Shown one piece after another: positions 12,655 through 25,900 of a stretch of DNA of 64,000 bases. The notes beneath the pieces are model-generated. The model saw only the letters and a program-made list of their open reading frames with translations. It ran no database searches and was not told the DNA's origin. Made by a program: the position numbers and the translations under genes. This DNA comes from Doris montereyensis (taxonomy: Eukaryota > Mollusca > Gastropoda > Nudibranchia > Dorididae), in NCBI GenBank assembly GCA_037039925.1, contig JAXRKP010000107.1, forward strand, positions 435,001 through 499,000. Direction: 5' to 3'. Positions within the stretch are counted from its first letter, which is position 1. The number at the start of each line of letters is the position of its first letter.

Positions 12655-14060
12655 AACGCACAAAGAGGGGGAGGCATAGGAGTAGGAGTCCTTTTTAGAG
12701 AAAGTCTTAGTTTCAACAAAGTTATATTTCCATCCAAATGTTTTCGTCTTTCAAACATTTGAATCTACAAGTCTCTCAATTATACTTCCAGAAGTTAGTT
12801 GTAAACTCGTATGTGCATCGAATCATATCTTTTGAACCGAAAACAGTTTATTGTTATAGAAAGTTGTAGATCAAGAGAATTCCATCTCAAATATGGCATG
12901 CCACAAGGGTCTGTGCTAGGGCCAATTTTTTTATCATGTACACTAGCCCATTATCTGAAATCTTTAAAGAAAATTCAAAGTCTTACCATCAATATGCTGA
13001 TGATACGTAATTGTATAATATTACTATCGATGTTGGCTTAGATGAAATCATCAGAAAATGCAAAGCTTGCATAGCTCAAACAAAGGAACGGATGGACGCA
13101 AACTTAATGATGAGAAAACAGAAGTAATAAAAATTGATTAGAAAAATAATCAGAATAGCAGATTTAGGGGGAAAATAAAATCAACATGGTAAATAAGGTG
13201 AAAAACTTGGGGACCATTTTTTGACGCTGTGCTTTCTAATCAATGGATCCTCAAGCGAGCTCCTTAGTTAAATCAAGTGTTTTCCTTGAGAAAGATTAGT
13301 TTCATCCGTCCATTCCTCACAAGCGATGCTACAAAAAACTTGTCAGAACTTTTATGTTCTTCAAGCTTGATTATTGTAATTCCCTGTTGTTTGGCAAGAA
13401 AAATCTAAAGACCAAGTCATTCAAAACAATGCAGCCAGTGTCATCTTTAAAAAAAAACGAAAATTTGAAAAAGCTGCAACTTTAGTTTATAAATGTCTTG
13501 ATGGAACAACACCTAGCTATTTCCGAAGTCTTTTAAATGTTTACAAACCTGGTCGGACATTAAGAAGATCGTCTGCCGATACTTCTACTCTAGTACTCCC
13601 AAAAGTAAAAACTAGTGCTGGTACACAATATTTTGCATATTATGGCCCATTTATGTGGAAAGCCCTCCCACAGAGTTTTAGAGAGTCAAAGTCACTGACA
13701 ATGTCAATTTATAGAAAAAACATCAAGACAGATCTTTTTCACTAGCTTACTTTCTTAAAAGAAAAATTGCATAATTTTCTTAAGGCTGTATTCATCCTGT
13801 GTGTAAAGAAGTTGTGTGTGTGTGTGTGTGTGTGTGTAATATGAATTCATGACAGTATTTACTGTTAAACGACTTTATTCTTCTTGTTTGCATTGTCAGT
13901 TTTCCTTGTCATAAATTGCACACATTCGTGTAGCTTGATGTATGAAATTCATACTGTGTATCATATATATTTTTCTTAAAATATGTAATGCGCCTAGAGC
14001 CTTACTCTTGTAGGATGAATGCGCAACAGAAATGTACATTATTATTATTATTGTTATATA
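12655..14060 (+). mobile_element. CR1-like LINE fragment with RT palm and C-terminus
   Basis: Plus-strand frames show an endonuclease remnant (GVGVLFRESLSF near 12675), then SYLLNRKQFIVI and YGMPQGSVLGP (12811-12935), the palm YHQYADD near 12985, and the C-terminal block CLDGTTPSYFRSL, GRTLRRSSADTS, YYGPFMWKALPQSFRESKSL (13490-13745). The 3' tail has aatgcgcctagagcc and tgaatgcgcaacagaaatg and ends in (ATT)n at 14036-14055. Several stops and frame changes and a deletion between endonuclease and RT make it inactive. Confidence 0.82.
13813..13839. repeat. (GT)n microsatellite
   Basis: Short pure GT run inside the 3' part of the CR1-like fragment. Confidence 0.85.
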
Positions 14061-14181
14061 AGGGAGTTATCCTGCTAATTTTTCTATATTTTGATGACAT
14101 TATTGTAATCGGATTGTTGACCTTTTCTTTCTTTCATTAAGATGCTCTGGTTGTTTACTGGCAATAATTGTTTTCTAATGA

Positions 14182-14352
14182 GGCGTCGGTGGCCTAGTGA
14201 TTATGCTGCTGGAGTGGGGATCATGAGGTACCGGGTTCAAATCCTAAAAGCTAGGTCTGATGTTATGTTCCTTGGGAAAGACACTTGACACATATTTTCT
14301 CCACTCTACCCAGGTGCAAATGGGTAGGTACAAGAACTAGCTTGGGAATAAA
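14182..14352 (+). mobile_element. tRNA-derived SINE, family 1, 3'-truncated
   Basis: tcggtggcctagtgattatg (A-box region), gggttcaaatcc (B-box) and the body piece acccaggtgcaaatgggtag match the copy at 7658. The 3' part is missing. Confidence 0.75.
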
Positions 14353-14359
14353 AATAACG

Positions 14360-17300
14360 CTATTGAAACCTTGAAGGAACTTTATTTTTAAATAGTTGTT
14401 TCGCTGTATAAATTTTTATCGCACTCTGTTGGATATTGTACTATTTGTATTGATATTGTACTATGAAACCAAATTAAAATGCAAATTATTACTCGACTTT
14501 ACTGAGACAATCTGCTACTACTACTACTACCCTTCTAGCCTTACAATATCTGTTTCTCAGTAAGGGGAAGACAAACTCGTGTGTGGTTGAATTATTCTGT
14601 AAAGTTTATTCTTGACAAAGAGATGACACTAACAGTAATAGCAGGCATGAAATTCTTGTCAACTGACTTATGCTACAATCTGTTTCTCCTTTTTCAACGA
14701 TTCAGTTTCCAAAGGTGAGATTGTCAATTATACTTAGGCGCACATTAGATTAAAAAAAAGAAAAAAACCCCGCAAATACATAACATACTTAGTTGCGTTG
14801 ACAAAGAGCCAAAATGGGAAACCACATGAAATATCATGTACCAAATATACATACTATAACCAAGCATCAAAAACGTCCATGTAAAAACATTGAAATGTCA
14901 CATTGAAAAAACGCGAGGTTTCTTATACAACAAAGGAACAAGGCAAGCATTGCATCAGACAAACAAATTCATCTGATTAATGTAATTACAATGGAATAAT
15001 TGCAAAATACTGCTTTATGGCATTAATGCTTCTTAAATGAATCTAAAATTCTCAATCAAATATATATATAATACAAGAACTCTTAGTAGTCTATATACAG
15101 ATTCCCTCCCCACCTACATTTAAAAAAAACCCCACCCAAAACAACATAAACTTTTAAAAATAAGACAAAAACAAGTAAAACTGTCAGGTCAAACCGCCAT
15201 TCATTGGAAAAAAAAAGGAGACACACAAAAAACACAATACAAGGGATAAATAGATTAAAAACACTTAAATCAATGGTAATTTTGGGGAGGAAAAATTCTT
15301 CAAAAAGTTAAAATTCAAACTACGCAACTATGAAAAATGAAAGACAAATCTGAGGGGGAAAAGTTATATCATTTAGCATTCAAGAAAAAACTTACAACCC
15401 AACAAACAATCCCCCCACCCCCTCCCCGAGAAAAAAAAAAAAAAGGGAATGGATATCAATAAATTATATTTCCTTGTGACTCACATCTGTAAATCTTTAA
15501 GACTGAAAGACAGTCAATTAGAGACAATTAATTCATAACTTACAAAATAAAGAAGACTTTACAAAAACTGTCATCATATGTGACAAATACCGGTACTCGA
15601 AATATATTTAAAAATGACATTGTCAATGATACATGCACTCAATAAAAAAGATCAGTATCAATTAAACAAAATGTGAAGACTTCCTAAGATGCATTTTTTT
15701 GTGCTTAATCTGACATTTTTATAATGCGGGCATAGTATGTTATTTTCTTGCAAATAAATACTTTGCAATAAACAAATATTTACTGGTGTCATAATCCATA
15801 GTTTACTCACACACACTAATATTATTGATAAGCACTAGAAATTTGTGTTATAGGCATAAGGATACATTTTAATTTTCTGTCTAGAGCTAGGTATGTAATA
15901 CACAGCATTTAGAAATGCTTTGAAGAAAAAAACCAAAACCCATTTCAATAACAGGAACAATAATGCAGATATACTTTTCTCCAATTGTGTACAGGAGTTG
16001 AGACAGAAAAAACTAAAAAAACAATAACTAAGGGACTCATGAAACGAAGCAATATGGAATGCTAAAAATTCAACAATGTTAGTCTATAAATATACTCATA
16101 ATTCTTCTGTGCAAAGAAGGATGCATAATTCATGATTGTAAATTAATGAATCGCTAATCAATAATAAGCAACTTTGTGCAATAAAAAATGAAATCTTGTC
16201 ATAGACTTACATCAATTCCAGTTATCAATGCTCAGAACTCACTTTAGAATTGTAAAAGGCAGCAACAAAATATGTATGAGGAAAACTAAATTGATGGTCT
16301 AATAACCGAAAATGACATGAATTAAATAATAAAAGAGGGAGATGTATATATCATTTTACCCACTGACCATACATTTGTAAGATTTTAAATATATCTATTC
16401 ATAAATCTGTCTTTATTACTCATATTCTTCTGGGCATTAAAAAAAATTTCTAGAACAATACACACCTCTTGTCTTTAATATTCGTAAAACTTTACTGACA
16501 TGAATTAAACTAAGCAATAAAACACAATTGAACTATGCATTATCACTTGTCGAAAAATAAAATCTCTATTGTGTTTTCAGTATTTTTGAACAAATTGATT
16601 TGTTCACCACATATCACTATGCCATTATGTATGGTCATTGCCATACAACAAATATATGTCAAATATATACTCGGCACTACAAAATCAGACAACATATATT
16701 GCTTTTTCATAAATGGGTCCATAGGAATTTATACTTAAAAAGTTAGAATCACAAAGAAATTTCTTCCCCCCTCAACCCAAACAAACAAATCGAACATCTA
16801 AATGGCATTGAAACACTTGACGGAATAGAAATAGTTCATACAATAGGAGAAATCCAACCCCCTCCTCCCCCAGTCTTACCCCTTTAAAAACTATATGCTA
16901 TTCGAGAGATTAAAACTAACGTTCTGTTCCTGACATACATAATGTGTAAAACAATTTTGCAACAACCGTTACAAAATCATTGAAAGACGTACTATGTAAT
17001 AGTATTACAATCTCATTCAACACTTACAACGTTTCTTGAACATTTAATGCGACAGTACATGTATTCAACTCTTTGTAAATGATTTTTCTTGAAGGACTTG
17101 CAAACGATACTGTGCTACTAGACAAATAACAGAGTACAAAGTTTAAAGGGAAGGCCAATTTTTGAACCTCAACTGGATGACAAATTATTGACAAGCAGAC
17201 TTCGCAAAATATTATATAATGATATCATAAATCACTAAGATAAATTCTGTATGTACTACATGTATATCCTTATATATATACTATATAAAATACATCATAT

Positions 17301-18628
17301 TCTTCATGGGTATTATTCTTCATTCAAACCCCAAAGAAAAAACTCTCTTTTTAATTAGTCTTATCCCCCTGATCATCAACTAATTCCATGCAGACTTAAC
17401 CAACAACTCATGTATTTGAGTTATCAGTACACTCTTAACTATCGGATCTACTTTTGACTTGGTTACCGAGATCACCACAATGGTGGACTGGGTAAATTTC
17501 AAAGAAACAAAAACAAATTTGATTTGATTTGATTTTACCCCCATGGTGATCTCGGGGTTTTTGATTAGGATTTTTAAATCTTACCTAATTTGCCCTGCAA
17601 ACAGCCAAGGGATCAGTCTTGATCTGCACATGGGGCCTCCTTTTTATCATGAATATCTGATGAGACTATGACTGTGTCAATCCGCCTACCTGGTGGATTT
17701 TTCTCTAGAAAAATCAAGATTTTCAATTTGTCAGACACCTTTCCACTAGACCACGGAGTCCCCAGTCATATTTATTTTACAGTTACATGGATTCTAAACA
17801 ACCTTAAATACAAAAACCCAGCAGGATATCTATTTAAACATTCACAGCATTGAACATAAGTATCATACTGTCATACAAAAAGTTGTGGAGAAAAATGTAG
17901 AATGAGACCAGAATTGATAAAAAATAAAAAAAAATATGATGTAAACAAATGATCTATGAAAATGATTTAGATTTGCTGACTTGATCAGTCTTACATTGAG
18001 TACCGGTATTCAGAATAATCAATTGCAGTGATTTCTTAGAGTTGGAGTCAAAACTTTTCCACTTTTTAAATGGTTTCATACACACCAGTTACTCTTCTCC
18101 CATTCTCGTATACATTATATGTGTAAAGTTAAGTTCACAAGATACTCCAATCAACAGTGTGCAAATTTAACATACAATACATGTACAAGCATTCAAAGGT
18201 TGACATTTTCAAAATTTTGTCGGCACAAATGACAAAACTTTCCCCTTCTTTCATTCCCCCATCCATTTTTACTTTGTGCATGACGGCTCTACATATATCT
18301 GTAAACACATATTCTATGGTAATGCATTGGACTGAGAATATCATGTGCAAGTTGAAGTAGTTACAGCAAGGTCTCATTTCATTCTTGATGCACACACAGT
18401 AATTTAATAATGCATTTCTTCAAAGCCTTTTTCATAAGAATTTTGCCTCATTCAGCCATAATGCATGGTTTAAAAAGTAAAAGTGGTGGCTACTACTTAT
18501 CGATGTTATTAACTACCTGTGTGAATGGATTGTTACCATATGATTGCAATCTAAAAAATCACCCAGAAAATTTGATTCTGAAGAGGGACAACATAAATTT
18601 GTTAAGACATGCACACAGAAATCGAAAA
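14360..18628. other. Gene-poor A-rich stretch; possible RNF217 3' UTR
   Basis: About 4.2 kb directly downstream (minus sense) of the RNF217 stop codon. It has no recognised coding frame and, apart from a SINE-like stretch at 17490-17775, no interspersed repeat I recognise. It is A-rich on the plus strand. Possible minus-strand AATAAA signals are seen as tttatt, for example near 14604. Calling it a long 3' UTR is inference from position and low repeat content; vertebrate RNF217 also has a long 3' UTR. Confidence 0.3.
17490..17775 (-). mobile_element. Possible tRNA-derived SINE with (AAATC)n tail
   Basis: On the minus strand, gactccgtggtctagtgga (complement near 17739-17757) resembles a tRNA A-box region. 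The unit ends in a short tandem tail seen on the plus strand as tttgatttgatttgatttt (17518-17536). The B-box is degenerate. Inverted segments (17468 ccgagatcacca and 17544 tggtgatctcgg) could form a hairpin. Confidence 0.4.
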
Positions 18629-19929
18629 TCATAAATAGGTAACAAATTTGAATTGTGACAAGTATCCATTTTCAGCAACTCTGTGAATTTCCTCCGGTTC
18701 AGCTGGCGGATCTGTTTTTATCACAGGTATGAAAGACTCATTTCCTTTGGCCTTGCCTTCATCTTCAACCCCATAGCTGAAGCTGATGATTGAGGAAAGA
18801 GATGACGGTGATTTTTGGACATAATAAGGCAATTGCTTGATGTCAGCTGTGACGTCCACAGCAGTCTTTTGCATTGGCTCTGAATTTGTTCTGCGACATT
18901 TTTCCCATGTTGCTGATTTTGAACTGAAAAGATCCTTAGCTTTTGATGGCTTTGTGTCGCCTTTTGAAGCTTCCTGGTTTTCAGGAATAGGACTTCCTGC
19001 ACGCTTAGAGGATGAAAATATACTGCCAAAGCAACCATTGTTGGCTGTTTTAGCACTGACAGCTTCTGAAACCGGAGCTTTTTCTGGGATACTCCTTGAC
19101 TTTGATACTTGCACCTCCTTTTCTTTTAATCTTTCCTCCTTCTCTTTCAATCTGTCATCCTTTTCTTTCAACTTTTCCTCTTTTTCTTTCAACCTGTCAT
19201 CCTTTTCTTTTAATCTTTCCTCTTTCTCTTTTAATCTATCATCCTTTTCTTTTAAATTTTCATCTGTTTCGCATTGCAATTTATTTGTCCCGTAACAAGG
19301 AGAACATCATCCACTTCAGTCGCATGATTAGCCAAACATTCCTTTCTCATTATTTTCTGAGTATTTCCTTCATTTAGGTTTATATTCTCTTTTCCAGATT
19401 CTTCCTGAGAATGTATATCAGCAGAGGATATAAATTTGTTCTTTGAGACTTGAGTTAGCGTACCATCTTGTACGACATCTACATTAGTGTTGATAACATC
19501 ATTGTGCAGGTTCAGTTCACCTTCTACAACCTCACTGCTTTCATCCTTGTTTTCATTTTTGCCTTCAGACTCTGAGCTTGCCTGATCAACTTTGGATACA
19601 ATATTACACACGACCGTGGAATATCCATTTTCGTTCATGATTTCTTGAACATCAGTGACCATAATAACTTCATCCTCTTTGGGCCCTTCAGCGGTAGAGT
19701 CACTTTCATCAACAGCCCTCGAAACAAAGACCCCGATCCATCATTGACGTACTTGTTTACTAGAATGTCACAATCTTTGCTCCTATCTTCTGTGTCATCC
19801 TTGTTAAAGCTGACAGATCTATGAACAGTACTTGAATCTGCTGTGGATCGGAAGTTGGATTGGAAGTTTCAGTTTCAGACTCCTCTGGAATTGTGCTCAT
19901 ATATCCTTGCGAGTCAAGAAAGACTAATT
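18629..19929 (-). CDS. RNF217: RNF217 exon 4: long C-terminal extension with heptad coiled coil
   Basis: Acceptor ttcaacag before 19929; stop TGA (tca at 18629-18631). It encodes about 430 residues absent from vertebrate RNF217. First comes a Ser/Glu-rich acidic region (YMSTIPEESETETS; KNENKDESSEVVEGELNLHN). A heptad block alternating LKEKDDR and LKEKEER/K lies at about 19262-19125. The tail is Ser/Pro-rich (IPEKAPVSEAVSAK, CFGSIFSSSKRAGSPIPEN, SPSSLSSIISFSYGVEDE). Three single-base frame breaks (about 19860, 19731-19734, 19289-19291) separate otherwise open stretches. The stop is assigned from the last frame. Confidence 0.8.
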
Positions 19930-22900
19930 CTGTTGAAAAAAAAAATGAAATGCTAGAATTAATAACATGATAAGACCTTTTAACTCTATGAACTACATGT
20001 TATACTAGGATACCACCTGAAAAAAATTCATTTTGTAGAGAAAAATAATTAAAGATAGTATGCCTTTGCTTTATATACTATCATCACAATATTACATGTA
20101 GTATATACTCAGAGTTACCAACCTAAGGAGTACAAAAACAATATTCCTGATTAAAAAAATAAATAAATCAGTATTGTTGGACAGAACATCAGAAAACAAT
20201 ACTGACCCTTGCGGACGGACGAAAATTAACATTCACCGACTTGATTATCGCAAACTAGATCTTTATGATTACATGTTGTACCTTATTAACAGGAAAAATC
20301 AAATAAATCACAGAAACAACCCCCATCAAAACCTTGATAAGATATCGGATTACTTGATTTTGGGAAAACACAAAACAAAATACCTTACAAAAGACAATGA
20401 TCATAAAACAACAAGATGTGACAACTCTAACACAAAAGAAAAGAAACTCTCGGTGGTCTGTCTTTTTCGGTATCGTTGTCACTTCTTGTGATTTATTTCA
20501 TCACTTTGGCTGAAGGCAATTGAACTGCACGCCACCCTGTTTGCCTTGAGAAACACTCAATCAGTATTGTAACAACCTCCCTCCCAATAAAAAGAAACAG
20601 GAAAAAAAAAGAGGGGGAATGCAGAGTAAATCTTTTCTGAGATAATGAAATATACCAGTAATAAAAGCAATGCTTTAACAAATTTACCACCACGACAATT
20701 GAGTAATTCCTTCTCCCGTTGAGCAGCTGCAATCATCAACATTTTCTGCTTCAAAAACTTCTTTCTCTTTTTCCTGGCCCACATATTACGGCGTAGGTGA
20801 AGAATGCCGTAACCTGGAAGAATGAACACACTGACACCTAGTAGCACAGCCCCTGCAGCTACTCCAAGACCTGCCAAGGCAACTGCTGCAATCAGTCGGG
20901 CACCTTGTAATGGCATGGTAAAAAAATCAAACAAAGAATTAAATTTGATTGACTCTGCAAGTGAGAAAACAAAAATTCAAACATTGAAGGTAAAACATAA
21001 CTCCAACTGATTGATAATACCCATTATGGAATAAAGAAAAACAAAACATGGCAAATTATAAATGTGAAAAGAAAAGCTCTTTTATAGGCGATGTAGCTGA
21101 ACCGTAGCATTGTGAGCTTGTCATCATGATGACAGTGGTTCAAACCCCACGGCTGGCACAGGTGGGTTTTTTTCACGACTTTGTACTCTTAGGAAAGGTC
21201 CTCAACTCTACTTTCCTCACTTGACTTAGGTGTGACTGAGTACCCAGTTTATAGTAGACGATGATCTTGTCAGAGTGTTAGTACGAAAAGCCTAAGAGGC
21301 TTGTCTACTGTATGCTCCCGAGAGTTGAGAAGGACTTGGAATAAAATGAGCCTGCACGTGTGCGGGTACGGCCTACAAATTCATCTTCATCTTTAAGCAG
21401 AATGTAAAATTAGTAAAATATCAATTTTTCTCATAGAGTACAAGTTTTTTTCCCTCCAATGAACTGCAATCTGATCTGTTCAGTCTTATTACCAAGGAAT
21501 ATGGAAAAAAAACAAACAAAAAGCTTTCCCACTGAACTTTCTTTACAACCAGTTCCAATTCTATCTTCCGATGTATGGGTTTAGCTGTCCGAAATGATCT
21601 CACTCCAGGTTACCCTGTCCTAATATTTTCTGTTTCCTTCTGTCAAGGTTAAATTTCTTTGCGTCGGTGCATCTTTTATATCTTCTTCCCACTTTCTGCG
21701 AGGACTGCCTTATTTGGTCATTTACCTTGGGTTTTAGCATTAAACAAGCTGAAATCCCGCTCCATTAGTAGGTTGTTATTAAAATATGATGATGTAGGCA
21801 TACAAATGCTGACATCCCACTCAATGAGCAAGTTATTATTCTGATTCAAACCCAACCTCAGTAAAAAAAGATTTAGTAGGTCTAGAGTAGCTCTAGATCT
21901 GGATGTAGAACTAGATCTAAGAGGGAAAATGCCCATCTAATCTGCGCTAACGAAGAGATCTAGAGATTGACTTGCTAAAAGAGAATAAGAGTTTCGCTAG
22001 ATCTAGGTTAAAATTTGAGCATAATCAATCTGTTCAGCGGTGGACTGGGGATCAAAGGCGGTCAAACTTTCGCAGGCTTTTTGGGTTGCTGGGTTACATG
22101 GCAATTGCAAATGAATTGTGCAAAATATCGTTTGAAGAAAGAAAAATTTTTTTCAAATTAAAAATAACCCCAAAACACGCACAGGAAATACATAAAAGTG
22201 GTGTTAAAACTTGAGCATTATCCGTTCAGCGGGCTTGACAGCCTATTCTGACTGGATGCAATTGCAATGTCGTAAAATCTGCAAATATATATAGATTGTA
22301 TAAACTGATTTAGCTATTCCCTTATCATTCATTTTGTTTACATGCCTGAACCATCTGAGTTGATTTATTTTTATCTTAGTTTCAATGCCATCTATTTTGG
22401 TTTGAACTTTAATTATTGTGATCCTGATTTTGTCTCTTTTTCTCCTCTCCTGAGATATTTCATATCAGCTGCTTGTACTCTATTATATTTCCTACTGTCT
22501 ATGGTGCAAGTTTCATTGTCATAGAGGAGAGTAGGACTATAAACTGTGTTGTATACTGCAATTTAAAAAAATTGTTGAGAACTCTTATTTACCTATAAAT
22601 GCCTTTCCTAGATGGTTACAAGTTAATTTAGTTTCCAGCTACGCTAACAGCACATATGTTGATTGATTGCAAAAACTTTTAATGGCTTCTATTTATTAAA
22701 TTTTGCTCTCCATTATGTTCTTTTAAGGAATGCCATAGTTCAATCCTCCTCAAAGTGTCAAATAAAACAGTCAATATTTCTTTCAAGGAATTTATCTGAT
22801 ATTTATCCAATCTATATAATCTTGAACATCTCTAACTTTGACCGTTTATAACTCAGGAACCACTGCACCCACAACCTCCATATTTCGTATGTAGATTACA

Positions 22901-25900
22901 AATAACCTGTTTTAGGTTTTTAGTCTCGCGAATAAACTCTTGGATCAAATCAGTATTCTAATTCAATTGATTGGAAAAAGATTGTTTTGCCTGCAATCCA
23001 CAAAACTTTTTATTGTTACTAGAGCTTATTTCTCGATTTCCGGTCACTACAATAAAAAGAAAGCATAACTTCACTAATGAGTACTAATTTGGTCTAATAA
23101 TCGTACTTGATATCACCCGTAATCGATACAGTGGTTTCTGAGTTAACCACAGTCAAAGTTCAAGAGACCAAGCCTTATAATAATAAGAACTCATAATCCA
23201 ACATTATTTATGGCATGCTAGTCTATATATCATGAATGCTGAACGCCTCATAACTTTGTAAGCACAAGACAGCAGATTGTGATTTTTCTGTCTGGGTTAA
23301 CTCCCTAAGCCCTTAGTCATGCAAAACCTGCCTGCAAGCGTAATTCAGCAGATTGTGATGTTTCTGTCTAGGTTAACTCCCTTAGCCCTTGGTCAGCTAA
23401 GACCCACCTGCAAGGCAGCAGGAGTCGCATGGAGGGTGGGGCGGCCTAGGCAATGTACAGGTGCAAGCACATGACCACTGCCCAGATGTTATATATGGTA
23501 CCATAAAACATATCCTCAGCCTAAATCCATGAATTTCAAAAGCAATAGAATGAAATACACCCAAATGTGCAGTAATTTATAAATCAATGTTGTGAAAAGG
23601 AAAGAAAAGATGGAAAGCAAAATTACCAAAGAGCTCAAAGAAGAGAAAAAAGAAGGTGTTAATGTATTATTGTATGTGATAATGCTTTCTAAACATCAAT
23701 TACTCACCAAAGCTTGTCCCTCTAATAAGTCTTCTGAGAGCAGGCTTCTGAGGTAACAGTCTATACTTGCATCCAAATAATGAAAACCGGCTCCAATGAT
23801 TCCCAAGCATTTTGATGCTAATATATCGATCTCCACAACGGTAACAAAAGTCAGTGTTGCAACGAGAGCATTGCATATGGTCACAGCCATTTTTCTTTTG
23901 AATATAAACCTGCAGAGCGACAAGGGAGAAAGCAAGCCATATTTAGGTCGGAATTGAAAATGGTCAATAAAAAACTGAACTATGAATTAAAAACTACAGG
24001 AAAATTAGGTTTCCCATGATAAGCTAGTCTTTTTTACATTTCAAAATTCTGACAGATATATAATAATACACTCAAACATGGTAATAAATAACAAAATGCT
24101 AGGGACACGACTGTTCTTTAGGTTCAGTTGAGATGAATATAATCTGAATTCAAAACTGTATTCTTTAACGTACTGTAAATAGTGCTTTTCTTGCATATTT
24201 CGACAAAAAAAAAGTCTAGTGGGTTACTGTGATCCCTACTTTAAAAAAAAAGTTAAAACATGATGACAATCTCTTCACAGTAATTCATTTTTTATAATGA
24301 AATCATAAGAATTCTTCTGTATTGATCTTTGGATGCCAGTCCACTCGACGGTCTACTGTGATGCTACTATTCTACCAGTCTGACAACTGTTCCATTTGAC
24401 GGACTACTGCAGTCTACTACAATTCACAGTGCTAAACACTTTCTCTTTGCATTTCTATCATACAGGCTTTGGACTGTCATTGACCACATGTAAATGTTTT
24501 GGTCCTTAAAAGGACCATTAGTGTATTGGTGGTTGTAATTTGTCCCCTGTTAGTTGTAGAGTGGTTTTGATGTCATTTTGATGTCATTTAGAAAGGTGAT
24601 AGTCTGCTTCATCACAGCACAGCACTTGTGACAAGGATCAGTACTGTTCCAGGAGGCCATGATGCATCAAGTAGTTTGCTGCTGCTTCTTCTGTAGGAAA
24701 GACGGTGTAGTAACATTCCCTCAGATACGTCTTGCTGGTATGCATTATAAAATGCAAGTGAATGAAACATTGAGTGGCTCTGTTGTCTCTATATACATTT
24801 TGAAGTAGCATCGGGTCCAACTAATCAAAATGAAACATTTAATTACAAAACATCCGGCCATCTACACACTGCAATTATATATAGTCCATTCAGGCTGTGT
24901 GGCATTTTAAAAATTATTAGTATTTTCTTTATTTCATATGTATTATATATTTATCTTTAAAATTTATTTATATCTAAAAAAAATTATTTGGGTTCATGGT
25001 AAACTTTATATATTAGATTGTGTGCTTTGTAATTTCATTGTGTGGATATGAATAATTGCCCTACGGGGATGATTAAAAGTATTTTGAATTGAATTGTAAT
25101 CACCACCGCCTTTGATCTATCCTCCCACTACCTCACTGGTCATTCACTGTTGAGGCTGCCTTTGATCTAAATGCAAACAATGCCTGATCGTCAACGACGT
25201 CACAATCCTCACGCCACCTTTTGTCCGATTGACACAGCACAGGTAGACACTTCTAAAGAAGTTTAAAGATTTTTATAAAGGCTTATAAAAAGACATGATG
25301 GTATTTCAGAGCGGGTGCACATAAAAAATAATCAGTTTATGTTTTTTAATTCAAACAGAAGCCTTGATTTAATTATATCCAGAACTGAATTGTTTCGATT
25401 TATAATGTTAACCCTTTTCAGGCGGGTCCCATAAATCTGCATACCGCTGGTCACTCTAAGCACACCTACGCTAGTGACGGGTCTCGTACATTTGCATCAC
25501 TCCCGGCCCTCAGCAAGACAAATCATTAGTGGCCGGTCCTATATAACTGCACTGCAGTGCACTCAAAGACGGGTTTTGGGAATGTCTCTATTCTGACCAA
25601 TTAGGCTGATCAACCCACGTCACGCCACGCAAAGTCTATTATTCTAAAGGGTTAAAATGATAGTAGTTCGTTGCTGAGTCTACCATACACTTGATATATT
25701 TCTTACTTATAAAGAGATACGACAACACACAGGGGCTCTATCTCAAATGCAGGCTGTGGACCCTCTGCAAAGTGGACAAAACCAAAGTCTCTTGTCTTCG
25801 TATGACCGACGCAACTTCTGGACGGATGTCAATTACTTTAGTAAGAAACTCCACCCACAAGCAAGAAATAGTGATTGATATAAATAAAAGATATCAGTGG

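Noticed and set aside
18837..19377. Plus-strand frames with S-F-N-L repeats
   Set aside because: Opposite strand of the RNF217 exon 4 heptad minisatellite.
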